Origin: Nereocystis luetkeana
Lineage: Eukaryota; Sar; Phaeophyceae; Laminariales; Laminariaceae
Reading direction: 5' to 3'
NCBI GenBank assembly: GCA_031213475.1
Contig: JARUPZ010000002.1
Span: 16,845,069-16,909,068 of the forward strand
Length of the DNA stretch: 64,000 nucleotides
Positions within the stretch are counted from its first letter, which is position 1. Every line of letters begins with the position of its first letter. A program made the position numbers and the translations under genes. Below the pieces are notes generated by a model. The model was not told where the DNA came from. It searched no databases and saw only the letters and a program-made list of their open reading frames with translations. This document shows positions 43,301 to 51,659 of this stretch, in pieces.

Positions 43301-46163
43301 ATGTATTGCGTCGTGACCACACGCCCGAGGGTGCCCTCCGGACCATCGCCAAGACCCCCCTCCTCCGGATTGAAAAAAGACCGAGCGTCCACCAGGCCCG
43401 AGAGACCCGTGCCGTTCGGGTTGGCCCTCAAGCCGTTCCTGTTCAGTCGCACCAAGTCCCACGTGACGACGCCGACGAGGTCCGCGTTCTCGATACCCTC
43501 CGTCGCGGCCATCTGGGCGTATCTCTGAGGGGGCGTGTTTGGGACGGGGACACCTATTACAGTGACGTCATATGTACCTGGTATTGTTATTTGTCCTGAG
43601 GCTTGGCTCAACCGATCAAATCTCCCTGGCGAGGCTAGATTCAACCATTTAAGGTTCCGGAGGCGGCTGCTGCTGTAGGTTCAACCAATCAAGGCTCCTG
43701 GTGGGACTTGAATCAACCGAATCAAGGTTCCTGGCGAGGCTAAGTTCAACCAACCAAGCGAGGATAATAGATTCAACCAGTCAAGGTGTCTGGTGAGGCC
43801 ACATTCAACCCGTCTATGTTTCTGGTGAGGCTTCAACCAACCAAGGCTCCTGGTGAGGCTAGATTCAACCAATCAATCAAGGTTCAATCATGGCTCCCGA
43901 TGACACTACTGTAGGTTCAACCAATCAAGGTTCCTGGTGAGTCTAGATTCAACCAATCAAGGTTCCTGGTGAGGCTAGATCTAACCAAACAACGTTCCTG
44001 GTGAGGCTAGGTTTGACCAATCACGGTGAGGCTTGATTCAACCAATCAAGAATGGCATCTACTATAGGGTCGCGTCGGGCTTCGAGTCGAGATTCTCGCT
44101 GGTTCATGAAAACTAAGCTTCTCTCGAAACGCGGCTTTAGTTGTCATGAACGATGTCCTCACCTAAAATGTTTCCATCGTGTTGACATCACCTTCATGCT
44201 GTCATCATCATCTCGATACCGTCTCTCCTTTTTTTCTAACGAGTAAACACTAACTCGAGTCACTACTAGACTAGTTGTATCCACCCATACCCAACATGTT
44301 GCAAGGGTGTGTTCGGTATGGTACGTACCGAACCATGCCGTGGGTAGTTGCTCGGTAAATACCCTACCTACCGAACACCCAACATGTTGCAAGGGTGTGT
44401 TCGGTATGGTACGTACCGAACCATGCCGTGGGTAGTTGCTCGGTAAATACCCTACCTACCGAAGTCTTCAGTGAGGTTCGGGGCGGCCTCAAATACTCTA
44501 CCGAACACTCCGGTATGGTCCGGTACGAAATCGATAAATACCGGTACCCAACACTCCGGAAAGCTCGGTACGCCCGCCAAAAATACCCTGGGTACCGGTA
44601 CACCATATAAACCCTCGAAGAAAATTACATCGTGCGCCCGAACAGCGGGGGAAAAGGTATCGAAACCCAGCCCTGTCACATCAAGTTACAACCAACGCTT
44701 TGATGCATACAGTCGTACCGTGTCCCATAAAAAGTAGCTATTACGGGGGACCATAGTTAATAGGACCTATTCTACACACAAAAACCTATATATTCACCCA
44801 TTTTTTTACTATTAATATCAATATTTGGTCCTATTTACTATGGTCCCCCGTGATAGTTTCTCGGAGTACTTTACCGCTATTAGCTTGATATTACCAAACA
44901 AACACCTTGATGTTTGCGGTATGAGTTTGACGAATATTTTCGATGCCTTGAGCGTTTTTTTATCCCCTGGGTATCGCGATATATATAACCTTGACGGTGT
45001 CGATACTGTATCTTGATATTGCCGTCACCTACGAATGGGTGGTCGATGCCTTGGTGGTGTCGACAACTTGCTATTTTATGTTGCCGTCACGACGATGTTG
45101 CCCGTACCTTGATGCTGCAACATGCCCCCGGCCTCGACAAGTCGACACCTTGATTGACACTGCCGTGACTAGATTTTGTTCCTATGTATGTCGACATCGT
45201 CAACACCTCGAGATTGCCATCAACACCCTTACCACCGTGAGCTCGCCCTTACCTTGGTATAGGCTATACCTTGCAATGTTGCCATCACTTCGGCAGCATC
45301 AGTACCATGACGCTATCGGTATATCGACAATGTCATCACGTTGATGTTGCCGGCACCTTGATGCTGCAGCATCGCCCCGGTGTTGTCAGCACCTTGATAT
45401 TGGCAGTACTTTGATGTCGATAACTTCATACCACCACCACCTTGATGTTCCCATTCCCTTGACAACTTCAAATAAAATAGCCATCATGCCGATGTTGCAT
45501 CAATACCTTGATGCGACATCACCTTGATGCTGTCGATACATTCGTATGCCCATCACCTTGACACGCCCAGTATCTTGAAATCGACATCACCTTAATGATG
45601 CCAACACCTCACACAAATAAATGCCAATACCTCGACATTGTCAACACCTTGACAGTGTCATCACTTTGCCACTGTCAACACCTTGACATACCCTTGATGT
45701 CATTGCCATCATCTCGTGTGTTGCTACCCTGATAGCAATGCCACCGCTCGACACTACTACGGGGGACCCTAGTAAATAGGACCAAACACTGCTATTAAAA
45801 TAGTAAAAATAGCGAAAAATAAAGGTCTTTGTGTGTACCGTAGGTCCTACTTAATGTGGCCCCCCGTAACAGCGCCGCTCCCTTGATACCATTCCCGCCA
45901 CCTCCGCAATAGTGCTACCACATCGACCAGGCCCGTACCTTGATGCCATCGACCAGTAACCCGGACCTCGTATCAGTGGCGGCCCGCACCCCCCTCCTCA
46001 GCTGCTCTACCCGCGACGGGCTCGGCAGGTGCAGTGCCTCGCTGAGGGCGCCGTACGCGGCCGAGTCGGCGACTCCCTCTGCACAGCACGCAAGCCGCAG
46101 TACGCCTGGGTGGAATCGAAACCCTTTCGTGCCAGCGAGGCGGGTGTCCCACTGCCCCAGGGC
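34313..46163 (-). CDS. P-element/THAP9-like transposase-type gene (partial, at least six exons)
   Basis: Minus-strand exons 46163-45939, 43524-43297, 42425-42244, 40736 to about 40440 (frame open to 39488), 37193-37118 and 34683-34313 (stop). Phases agree at every junction I can test. Order of motifs follows P-like transposases: FRFHPGVLRLA...LHLPSPSRVEQLRR; LLVDGIKV, the usual place of the first catalytic Asp; ADLVGVVTWD; TTQYIEARF...GAVSSLTADY; AAVSGGDVENRHFQLYG, where families usually have SDGA..NR.FF.L.G, so the second Asp appears to be Gly; VFHMTDPARVARKVVDAL, the counterpart of D.PHL.K..RN; DNFEKLACNLLDLIGIFDG; and HTRRLMDILDFFSKWEYEL with FISQASWFDLRVCILGF near the end. One intron starts GC. 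Exons for the N-terminal DNA-binding domain and between 40440 and 37193 are missing. Could be a decayed transposon or a domesticated gene. Confidence 0.55.
35205..35300 (+). repeat. Dispersed repeat family R6, copy A
   Basis: TGTGACCACAGAATGATTGT through ATCAGAACGGACACCGG to AAAGAACGGCTT matches 60285-60390 and 63310-63395 in order and spacing, with many substitutions. Confidence 0.6.
35602..35694. mobile_element. piggyBac-like palindromic MITE (copy 7)
   Basis: The left end is CCCTTTTAGTGCCGCAG after TTAA at 35598-35601. The right end has decayed to CGCAGTTCTTCCCTGAAAGG. Confidence 0.8.
36005..36260. repeat. Degenerate ~26-30-bp minisatellite (TTTTCTCAGTAGGTGTGACAG)
   Basis: Ten or so units of the form TTCTCAATAGGTGTGG...; the last three (36150-36250) are nearly identical with GTGACAGGTGGTAATTTTC. 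It lies in the last intron of the transposase-like gene. Confidence 0.85.
36773..37080. repeat. Pentanucleotide microsatellite (CCTAT)n with CCTAC and CGTAT variants
   Basis: About 60 five-base units run for 308 bp, first CTATC, then ACCCT blocks, then CGTAT/CATAT variants. The plus-strand frame across it (repeating Y-P-I-L-S) is a repeat artefact. It ends 38 bp from the exon at 37118. Confidence 0.95.
37321..37370 (+). repeat. tRNA-derived fragment with shared leader
   Basis: GGGTAATCGATCGGTC is followed by CCCCTATAGCTCAGTAGG, matching the leader and box A of the tRNA-like element at 7461-7569. Homology ends after the D-arm; there is no box B. Confidence 0.6.
37503..37613. mobile_element. 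TA-target palindromic MITE (copy 3)
   Basis: TTACGGGGGACCATAGTAAA on the left, a decayed CCTACCGTAA on the right, and the shared centre with AATATTGTTAGTAAAAATAA. Confidence 0.85.
37614..38165. repeat. Degenerate GTAGGCAACATATTTTCC-type minisatellite
   Basis: Units of roughly 35-45 bp combine GTAGGCAACA or GGGCAATGTA with TTTTCCCTGCC and end in a CCCGGGGGTA-like block. They begin already around 37390, left of the MITE at 37503, so the MITE inserted within the array. Confidence 0.8.
38256..38360. mobile_element. TA-target palindromic MITE (copy 4)
   Basis: It runs from TTACGGGCGACCATATTAAA to TTAACTATGGTCCCCCGTAA, with TA on the left and a mutated TG on the right. Confidence 0.88.
38560..38709. 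mobile_element. TA-target palindromic MITE with internal duplication (copy 5)
   Basis: At 150 bp this copy is longer because the left-arm block TTAATAGGACCAAATATTGT plus its AGTAGAAATGGTTAAATA continuation is present twice in tandem (38577 and 38618). TA flanks both ends (38558-38559, 38710-38711). Confidence 0.9.
38712..39487. other. Intronic or intergenic stretch of the transposase-like gene
   Basis: Two minus-strand frames (38712-39071 and 39202-39438) lie where an exon of the transposase core is expected, but neither shows the SKM.V.LA.QVLS-type motif I looked for. A C-run at 39097-39106 is present. Confidence 0.3.
39738..40437. repeat. Coding-type GC-rich minisatellite, open on both strands
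   Basis: About nine units of 75-87 bp share GGCGGCAGACGCAAGCCTTT and CCGACGCGCTGGTAGT-like blocks separated by GGCGGCGG stretches. On the minus strand they continue the transposase-like exon in frame as Ala/Thr-rich repeats with a SERLASAA core; on the plus strand they form a 238-residue open frame with a SLSDAPVV core. Unit lengths are mostly multiples of three, which keeps both open. Confidence 0.88.
41090..42235. repeat. 31-bp minisatellite (CGACCAATCGAAACTCGTCGAGGTATCACAG type)
   Basis: Roughly 30 diverged copies of a 31-bp unit with core TCGTCGAGG and ATCACAGCGACCAAT. The array is interrupted at about 41231-41573 by a retroposon-like insertion. It lies in an intron of the minus-strand transposase-like gene. 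Confidence 0.9.
41231..41573 (+). mobile_element. Retroposon-like insertion, family R5 (copy A)
   Basis: The insert ends TTAATGTGAGAACAACAACA, preceded by a CTGTGACCACAGAC segment, and interrupts the 31-bp minisatellite. The same 3' part occurs at 59815-59876 and 61826-61912, each ending in (CAA)n. A T-run marks its left edge. Short tandem 3' tails are typical of non-LTR retroposons or SINEs. Confidence 0.55.
42454..42500. repeat. G-rich tract upstream of the 42425 exon (poly-C on the sense strand)
   Basis: GGGTCAGGGTGGCAAGGGGGGGGGGGG on plus reads as a long C-rich pyrimidine stretch ahead of the acceptor at 42426-42427 on minus. The same arrangement precedes several other exons of this window. 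Confidence 0.6.
42765..43095 (-). pseudogene. Two decayed duplicate copies of the transposase-like exon 43524-43297
   Basis: At 42770-42850 the minus strand reads GGTCTTGACACTGGCCCAGG and ends CAATAGATGGAG before GT, parallel to the CTTGGCGATGGTCCGGAG segment and CAATACATCGAG before GC in the real exon; an in-frame TAG replaces TAC. At 42955-43095 another copy keeps SFVNP and GHVVMLGREI-type pieces but is split between two frames at an 11-base C run. Skipping both gives a phase-correct join of 43297 to 42425. Confidence 0.6.
43600..44052. repeat. ~30-bp minisatellite (AACCAATCAAGGTTCCTGGTGAGGCTAGATTC)
   Basis: About 15 copies with core CAACCAATCAAGG and CTGGTGAGGCTAG fill the intron upstream of the 43524 exon. 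Several copies lack part of the unit. Confidence 0.9.
44287..44462. repeat. Exact ~88-bp tandem duplication
   Basis: The block beginning ACCCAACATGTTGCAAGGG and ending CCTACCTACCGAA occurs twice in a row without visible change. Each unit contains the palindrome GTACGTAC within GGTATGGTACGTACCGAACC. Further GGTACC/TACCGAACACTCCGG words follow to 44610. Confidence 0.9.
44741..44853. mobile_element. TA-target palindromic MITE (copy 6)
   Basis: 113 bp between TA dinucleotides (44739-44740 and 44854-44855); ends TTACGGGGGACCATAG and CTATGGTCCCCCGTGA. Confidence 0.92.
44880..45935. repeat. Degenerate CACCTTGATG minisatellite
   Basis: Units of about 27-33 bp built on ACCTTGATG.TGCC.TCA run for a kilobase between the two upstream exons of the transposase-like gene. 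Copies are strongly diverged. A TA-target MITE is inserted at 45757-45869. Confidence 0.85.
45757..45869. mobile_element. TA-target palindromic MITE (copy 7)
   Basis: It starts CTACGGGGGACCCTAG after TA and ends GTGGCCCCCCGTAA before CA, within the CACCTTGATG minisatellite. Confidence 0.85.
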
Positions 46164-46189
46164 CTGAAGATGGGCAGGGGGGATGCATG

Positions 46190-46510
46190 TGGGTTGGCGT
46201 CGGGGTGGGGGGGGGGGTGGAGGGTGGGTAGGGGGGGAGTGAGTGGGGTGGGGGATGGCGGAGGGGGGGTGGGGGGGGGGGGGGGCGAACTCATTGTTTT
46301 TTGCTTGCCTTAGTCGTTTTACCAATGGCCACGCATCTCTTTTGAGACGCAGCACGGGGCGTGGGTGGGGTGGGGGAGTGGGATGGGGGAGTGGGGTGAG
46401 GGGGTGGGGTGGGGGAGGGGGGTGAAAGCCCCGACTGACCACGGCGGGGGCGCGGGGGTTGAGGGGGGGGGGGTGGGGGAGTGGAGTGGAAACCTCGACT
46501 GACCCCCCCC
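46190..46510. repeat. G-rich low-complexity block
   Basis: Long runs of G separated by T or TG (GGGTGGGG type) fill 46200-46500, giving proline-rich frames on minus that are not genes. On the minus strand it is a 300-base C-rich tract just upstream of the exon at 46163. Confidence 0.9.
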
Positions 46511-46854
46511 CCCCCACCCCTATTTTATGTAGGTTGGGTTGGCGTCGGTTGGCATCGATACTGTAAAACATGCCGCTCACTACGTGAGCTAGACAACCAG
46601 GGTACCGTTTTTTTTGTTTTTTTTGTGGGCGGTCGCCCACAGCTGGTTGTCGAGTTAGATCATTTGTGCGAGGTAAAGAACCTTTACTCCGCACAAGGGA
46701 ATTGATCGTATCACGTAGTGTTCAAGGTAAGGCACCCAAGAGGCAGTTAAATAGTACCCTCATTGCTGTCTCTGGAAATGCCTACACCGGAAATCAAATT
46801 AACTCATTGAAGCTGTCATCCACATGCAAGTCCGCCTCACAAGCGGTTCTTAGT

Positions 46855-47035
46855 AGGATGCAGCTCACCCTTCATGCGACTCGCCGGACACCTCACGGCG
46901 CTTCGCGCTTGGTGCAAGCAATGTCTGCCTGGTCGGTGAAAACCCGACATGCTCCGTCCCGGCATTGTAGGGATGCGAGGGTCTATGTTCATACGACCAC
47001 GGCCATGCATGAGATCGAGTACACCTCTCCTATCG
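46855..47035. repeat. Dispersed repeat family R3, copy A
   Basis: The block CTTGGTGCAAGCAATGTCTG, then GTGAAAACCCGACATGCTCC and GGATGCGAGGGTCTA, recurs at 53440-53620 (diverged) and 54722-54845. It has no terminal repeats that I can see. Confidence 0.8.
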
Positions 47036-47039
47036 AGTA

Positions 47040-47930
47040 CACCCCTCCCGCCCCCCGTCCCCCCCCCTACGACCTCTCAGCTCTCTCCACCTAATTGCAC
47101 ACCGCCACCTCAGAATGCGACCGACGAATGTACAAACCGACGACACTCAAGGGGCTGGTATCTACGAAACTACGTACCGGGTTGGGCACGGCAAGCATTT
47201 AGCGCGTCAATATCGGCGCACTGAACACGCCGACGTTACAGAGGGCCGACGGGCTTACAGACCGGGCGTATACGACACAACAATGTCCAGACCTTCATTG
47301 CCGACGCCATACACTTTAACGGTTCTAGTACCGACGCAAGCAGATTGCCGAGCGTGGGATAACGGCGCTCAGGGCTTCAGCGGCGACCTTTTCAATCCTT
47401 TTGCGACTCGCCGATAAAAAAAAATCGACCCAACTTCAAACCCAAGCGGGTTTCTACCCCTAAAGCCTGGGTGCACCTCTGAAGGGTTTTTCGTAACCTG
47501 CCTTCTCGTTTAAGGTTATAACCCCAGCAAACCCCTGCATTGTAACCCCTGCCAGCTCCTCGGGAAACCTGGGCGCTTTTGTAATGGGGTTATATCTGTC
47601 AGAGTGCATGTAGTGCAAAGAACGATTCAAGAGTACATTGGGTTTTGTACCGTGTATTGTTGTATGGTGGTCTGCTTGGATAAGAAACCGTCAGTGCATT
47701 GTGGCCGCTTCGACGCCTGTTCTGTGAGATATCGATTCACCCTATTTTTTACTCTACCCGAACCTCTACTCAGCGCTACAGCTACTGCGTGCTCTGCTGC
47801 TGCGGTATCGTCCATATCCTACTTTCTCCTGGCAGGTTACACTAGGCCGTTTAGCAAGGCGCATTTTTTTGCCTATTAATATAATACATAGGCGAAAAGC
47901 CTCTTCAAAATGAAGCCGTGCTTTTCCTGC
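47040..47930. other. Gene-free stretch; no exon recognised
   Basis: Short frames on both strands, a C-run at 47055-47068, and a direct repeat AACCCCTGC around 47530-47555. Nothing coding can be supported. Confidence 0.35.
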
Positions 47931-47934
47931 CGGC

Positions 47935-49150
47935 AAAAACGTCTCTCCATACCGGGATGCGTAGTACAGTCTTCCATCATCTAACCAGTCTGCCTGATTG
48001 CCGGTCTGCTGTGTACCGGCTGTCCGCATTTTATTCGCAGTATCACTGATTGCCAGACCTGTTTGGGGCCGATTCCCACAAAACTCGGCGTTTACAGAGG
48101 AAGCGGCCGAGTTCGGGCTAACGCGCGGGGCGTGTTTCGTGGCCCGCCGTCTCAATGCTGTCGGGGTCGCCGGGCTGCCGTGATTTCGGTGGTGTATGTG
48201 GTTTTGAGCGCGGCGTGATTCCGGGTGTTTTCGCTTCGTTTTTTTGTTTCTTGGAACGCGCACGGCCTGCTGCAAGTATGAAAGCCGCCTTGCCTCGCTT
48301 ACCTCTCTACGTCGTAGTATTGCGGGGGGCCAGAGTGAAAAGGACCAAAATATTGTTGGTGAAAAAAGCGAAATATAGAGGTTTTTGTGTGTACAGTAGG
48401 TCCCTTTTACTACAGTATGGTCCCCCGTTATAGTGGGGTGCGTATAGGCTTCCATTATCCAGTTAGTCTGTCTGCTTGATAGTCTGCTGCGTGCTGGCCG
48501 TCTGCTTTTTTTTCGCGCCATCGGTGGTTGCGAGGGCTGTACGTGGCCGATTTCCACAAACCTGGGGATCTATAGATGCGGGCGAGGGTGGGCCAGCCAG
48601 CGCGTGAGGCTTGGTTCGCCGCAAGCGATCTTGAGGTGGTCGCAGTCGCCGGCCAGCTGTGGTTTTGGCGGTGTGTTTTTAGTGCGGAAATATTTTACGC
48701 GGGGGAGAGGGGGGGGGCTCCGTTTTTTTTTCTTCGAATGCATACGGCCTGCTGAAAGTATGAGGCCGCCTTGCCTCATTTACCTCTCTACTATGAATAG
48801 GCTTCTCTTATTGAAATAGTATGTTTGTCTGTCTGCTGTGTACCGCTGTCCACTGCCTGTCTGCCTTTCTTCGAATTATCATTGATTGCAAGAGCTGTGC
48901 GTGGCCGATTTTCACAAACTCGGGATCTATAGAAGCGGGCGAGTATGGGCTAACGCGTGGGACGTGTTTTAACCGCACGCCGTCTCGAGATGGTCGCGGT
49001 CGCTGGGATGTTATGGCTTGGGTCGTGCGTCCAAAGTGCGGCGGGATTTCGTGGTTTTTGTTTTTGTTTCTTGTTCTTCAAATGCACACGGCCAGCTGCA
49101 AGTATTCGGCCGCCTTGCCTCCTTTACCTCGGTACTGCTGTAGCGTAACC
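47935..49150. repeat. Triplicated ~350-bp tandem repeat
   Basis: Three diverged copies at about 47935-48310, 48431-48795 and 48796-49140 share a GTCTGC.TG..TGTGTACCG-like start, GTGGCCGATTTTCACAAACTC, GCGGGCGAGTATGGGCTAAC and the end block AAGTATGA.GCCGCCTTGCCTC followed by TTTACCTC. A TA-target MITE lies exactly between copies 1 and 2. Confidence 0.85.
48320..48430. mobile_element. TA-target palindromic MITE (copy 8)
   Basis: TTGCGGGGGGCCAGAG to TATGGTCCCCCGTTA between TA dinucleotides (48318-48319, 48431-48432). The junction between tandem copies 2 and 3 lacks it. Confidence 0.88.
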
Positions 49151-49359
49151 CCTGCCAACCCCGCATCATAACCCCTTCCAACCCCTTGCAAACCCTTCTA
49201 CAGGGGATATACATCAAACCCCTGTTGTAGCTGTACACACATTTTGCGGACAACCTACTAGTACTGGGAAATAAAGTTGGAAAACATCATACGAAGTATA
49301 CACAGCAGTACACACTGAAAGGAAGGGGCGAATTGCCATTAAACAAGAAAAAAAAAACA

Positions 49360-49566
49360 GGGCTCTTCACGGGTCATGTATGGCCCCAACCCGCGAGTCG
49401 GGTCAGGAACTTTTCGAAATCTCGCGGGTCGGGTCAGGTCGGGTCGGGCCGGTTCGGGTCGGGTCAGGAGGATTTCGATATTCCCACGGATCGGGTCCGT
49501 TCACCGTTTCCCGGCCCGACCCGAGCTGACCCGCGAGATTTGACCGGACCCGTGAGCAGCCCTGAT
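49360..49566. mobile_element. hAT-like non-autonomous element
   Basis: Ends CAGGGCTCTTCACGGGTC and GACCCGTGAGCAGCCCTG are imperfect inverted repeats with the CAGGG start common in hAT elements. The interior is made of GGGTCGGGTCAGGTCGGGTC on the left and its complement on the right. An 8-bp target duplication is not evident. Confidence 0.65.
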
Positions 49567-50154
49567 TGTTTTGACCCTTTACGGATTCACATGCAACGGC
49601 AAGAAACACAGCGAGAGCAGCGGTGGTGGTGTCACAATCTGTCTACGATCAAAGAGATCTGCGGTAACGGCGCGGCTATTTTTTTCAATCCCTGGACTGC
49701 AGCACTTGAGAGCAGCCCACACGCTGCTTCGGTGCGCGCTTCGCGCTCACGGCCTCCGGCGGCCACCGCGGAGGGCTGGACCACATTTCTGTACCACTAA
49801 GTCAAGTGGGGGCAGGGCGCCGCGCGGGATCAGGCCATCAGGGCCTCGTGGGGTCAGAGGGTAGAGGTGTCGACCATGTAAAATGGAGTTAGGGTCCATT
49901 GGGCACCCCTGTCTCACCCCCAAAAAAATCGCTCATATGCTTCTATTAGCGTGTGGACAGCACTTAGGTGCTTGCAGTCCACACAGGCTGCAGACAATAG
50001 GCGCCGTCCTGCAGTGCGTGTTTGGTGCCAATCACGCCGCCAGCGTGTTGTAGAACTCCTTGCGTTGAGTGCTGTATACAGTTCGGATCTGTAGGGGGTG
50101 AGACATTTTAGAGGGCGGGGAGCTTGCCTCTTATCCGCGAAAATGTTTTTTTGA

Positions 50155-50605
50155 CACACCCTCGAGCACCAGACGAACAAAACTGACCCTAACCCCAACC
50201 CTACGCCCATCAGACCGAAACAACCATTGGCGAAAAAGGTTTCGACACACCTTTGTGTACGAGACTAACAGAGCTGACCCTAACCCCCAATCCTATGCCC
50301 ATCAGACCGAATCAACCATTGGCGAAAATGGTTTCGACACACCTTTGTGTACGAGACTAACATAACTGATCCTAACCCCCAATCCTACTGCTAGTCAGAC
50401 CGAACCAACCATTGGCAAAAATGGTATTGACACACCCTCGAGCACGAGACAAATATAACTGGCCCTAGCCCCGACCCTATACCAATCAGACCGAACCAAC
50501 CATTGGCAAAAATGGTCTAGACACACCCTCGGGCACGAGACATATACAACTGACCCTAGCCCCGACCCTATGCCAATCAGACCGAACCAACCATTGTTTA
50601 ATGTT
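50155..50605. repeat. ~92-bp tandem repeat with CCCTAACCCC core
   Basis: Five units of 91-95 bp, each with CAGACCGAA.CAACCATTGGC, TTCGACACACC, a TACGAGACTAAC segment and CTGACCCTAACCCC. The last part of each unit is telomere-like. Confidence 0.9.
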
Positions 50606-50609
50606 TCGA

Positions 50610-50697
50610 CGCTTTTAGTACCGCAGTCCGGTTTTGGGGACTAACTACTCAGAATTTGAGTGTGAATTCGAGTGTGACTGCAGTCGTCCTAAAAGGG
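50610..50697. mobile_element. piggyBac-like palindromic MITE (copy 8)
   Basis: An 88-bp diverged copy from CGCTTTTAGTACCGCAG to CTGCAGTCGTCCTAAAAGGG; no TTAA is preserved. Confidence 0.75.
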
Positions 50698-50804
50698 ATA
50701 CAATGGCACCTTTGTCTCGTAAAACGGTTTCTCGGACGGCAGAGTACAACAGCCGAGATGACACAGATAAGACAACCCTTTCCCAACACATGCCCCCCCC
50801 CCGG

Positions 50805-50940
50805 CTACCTAAAACTGGAGCCTCAGAAAAGCATGCCTTATGTACATATGACCTAAAACTGGAGCCTCAGAAAAGCATGCCTCACGTACATACGACCTAA
50901 AACTGGAGCCTCAGAAAAACATGCCTTACGTACATACGTA
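50805..50940. repeat. ~53-bp tandem triplication
   Basis: ACCTAAAACTGGAGCCTCAG followed by an AAAAGCATGCCTTATGTACA-type continuation appears three times in a row with few changes (50810, 50851, 50898). Confidence 0.85.
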
Positions 50941-51514
50941 GTGCGCCGACGTTTCTTTTACCAGTGGTATATCCAAAAAACAGGGCTCGCACGTGTATGC
51001 TCAACGACTACTCTGTCTCCCGCCTTGGTCCTCGCACTCCTCTCTGCTCTATCAACAACCATCTCCCGCCAACTAGTTGGCATCCACTAATTAATAGGCT
51101 TTCACGGCAAAGCGCCCCGTGACCATACCTCCTGCGTCAAATATAGCTCCTGCTTCTGCTTTCTGCTTCATTCAGCACTGCTTTCCTTCTATCTCATCTC
51201 TTCCGTTTTTCCCTGATATGATACGACAAAAAATTCGGCAAAAACGTAAATACGCAGAAGAGACCAAGGGGCGTGAAGCAAAAGCTCCGTGTCGTGCAAA
51301 GCGGGAGATAGGGTGGGTAGAGTTTCCTTGCTAACGTCGGCACCCCACATTTTATTTCTCAGTCCCTCCGTAGCGGTGGCGTAGCACCGCGCAGCAGGCT
51401 TACATTCCTAGACTATAGCCGCGTCACTAGCGCGACTCTTTTTCCGCTCTGGAAGGGAAGGACTGTCGCCAGGTCCTTCCATCGTGTTGATCCTAACCCT
51501 AAACCCAACCTTAA

Positions 51515-51603
51515 CCCTTTTAGAACCGCAGTCCCGTTTTGAGGACAAACCACTCAAATTTCAAGTAGTTTGTCCCCAAAACGGTACTGCGGTTCTAAAT
51601 GGG
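51515..51603. mobile_element. piggyBac-like palindromic MITE (copy 9, intact)
   Basis: 89 bp, CCCTTTTAGAACCGCAG to CTGCGGTTCTAAATGGG, with TTAA at 51511-51514 and 51604-51607. Confidence 0.92.
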
Positions 51604-51652
51604 TTAAACCTGACCCTAAACCTGACCCTAAACCTGACCCTAAACCTATAGT
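51604..51652. repeat. Telomere-like CCTAAACCTGAC repeat
   Basis: CCTGACCCTAAA occurs four times directly right of the intact MITE; CCTAACCCTAAACCCAACC lies on its left. The MITE therefore seems to have inserted into a degenerate telomere-like tract. Confidence 0.75.
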
Positions 51653-51659
51653 ATCCCGT

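Noticed and set aside
22139..45935. CRISPR-like arrays
   Set aside because: The spaced repeats are degenerate, lack unique constant-length spacers and cas genes, and lie in introns of eukaryotic genes.
45915..46694. 259-codon minus-strand frame as a single gene
   Set aside because: Only 46163-45939 resembles a protein family; the part left of the acceptor is proline-rich read-through of a C-tract.
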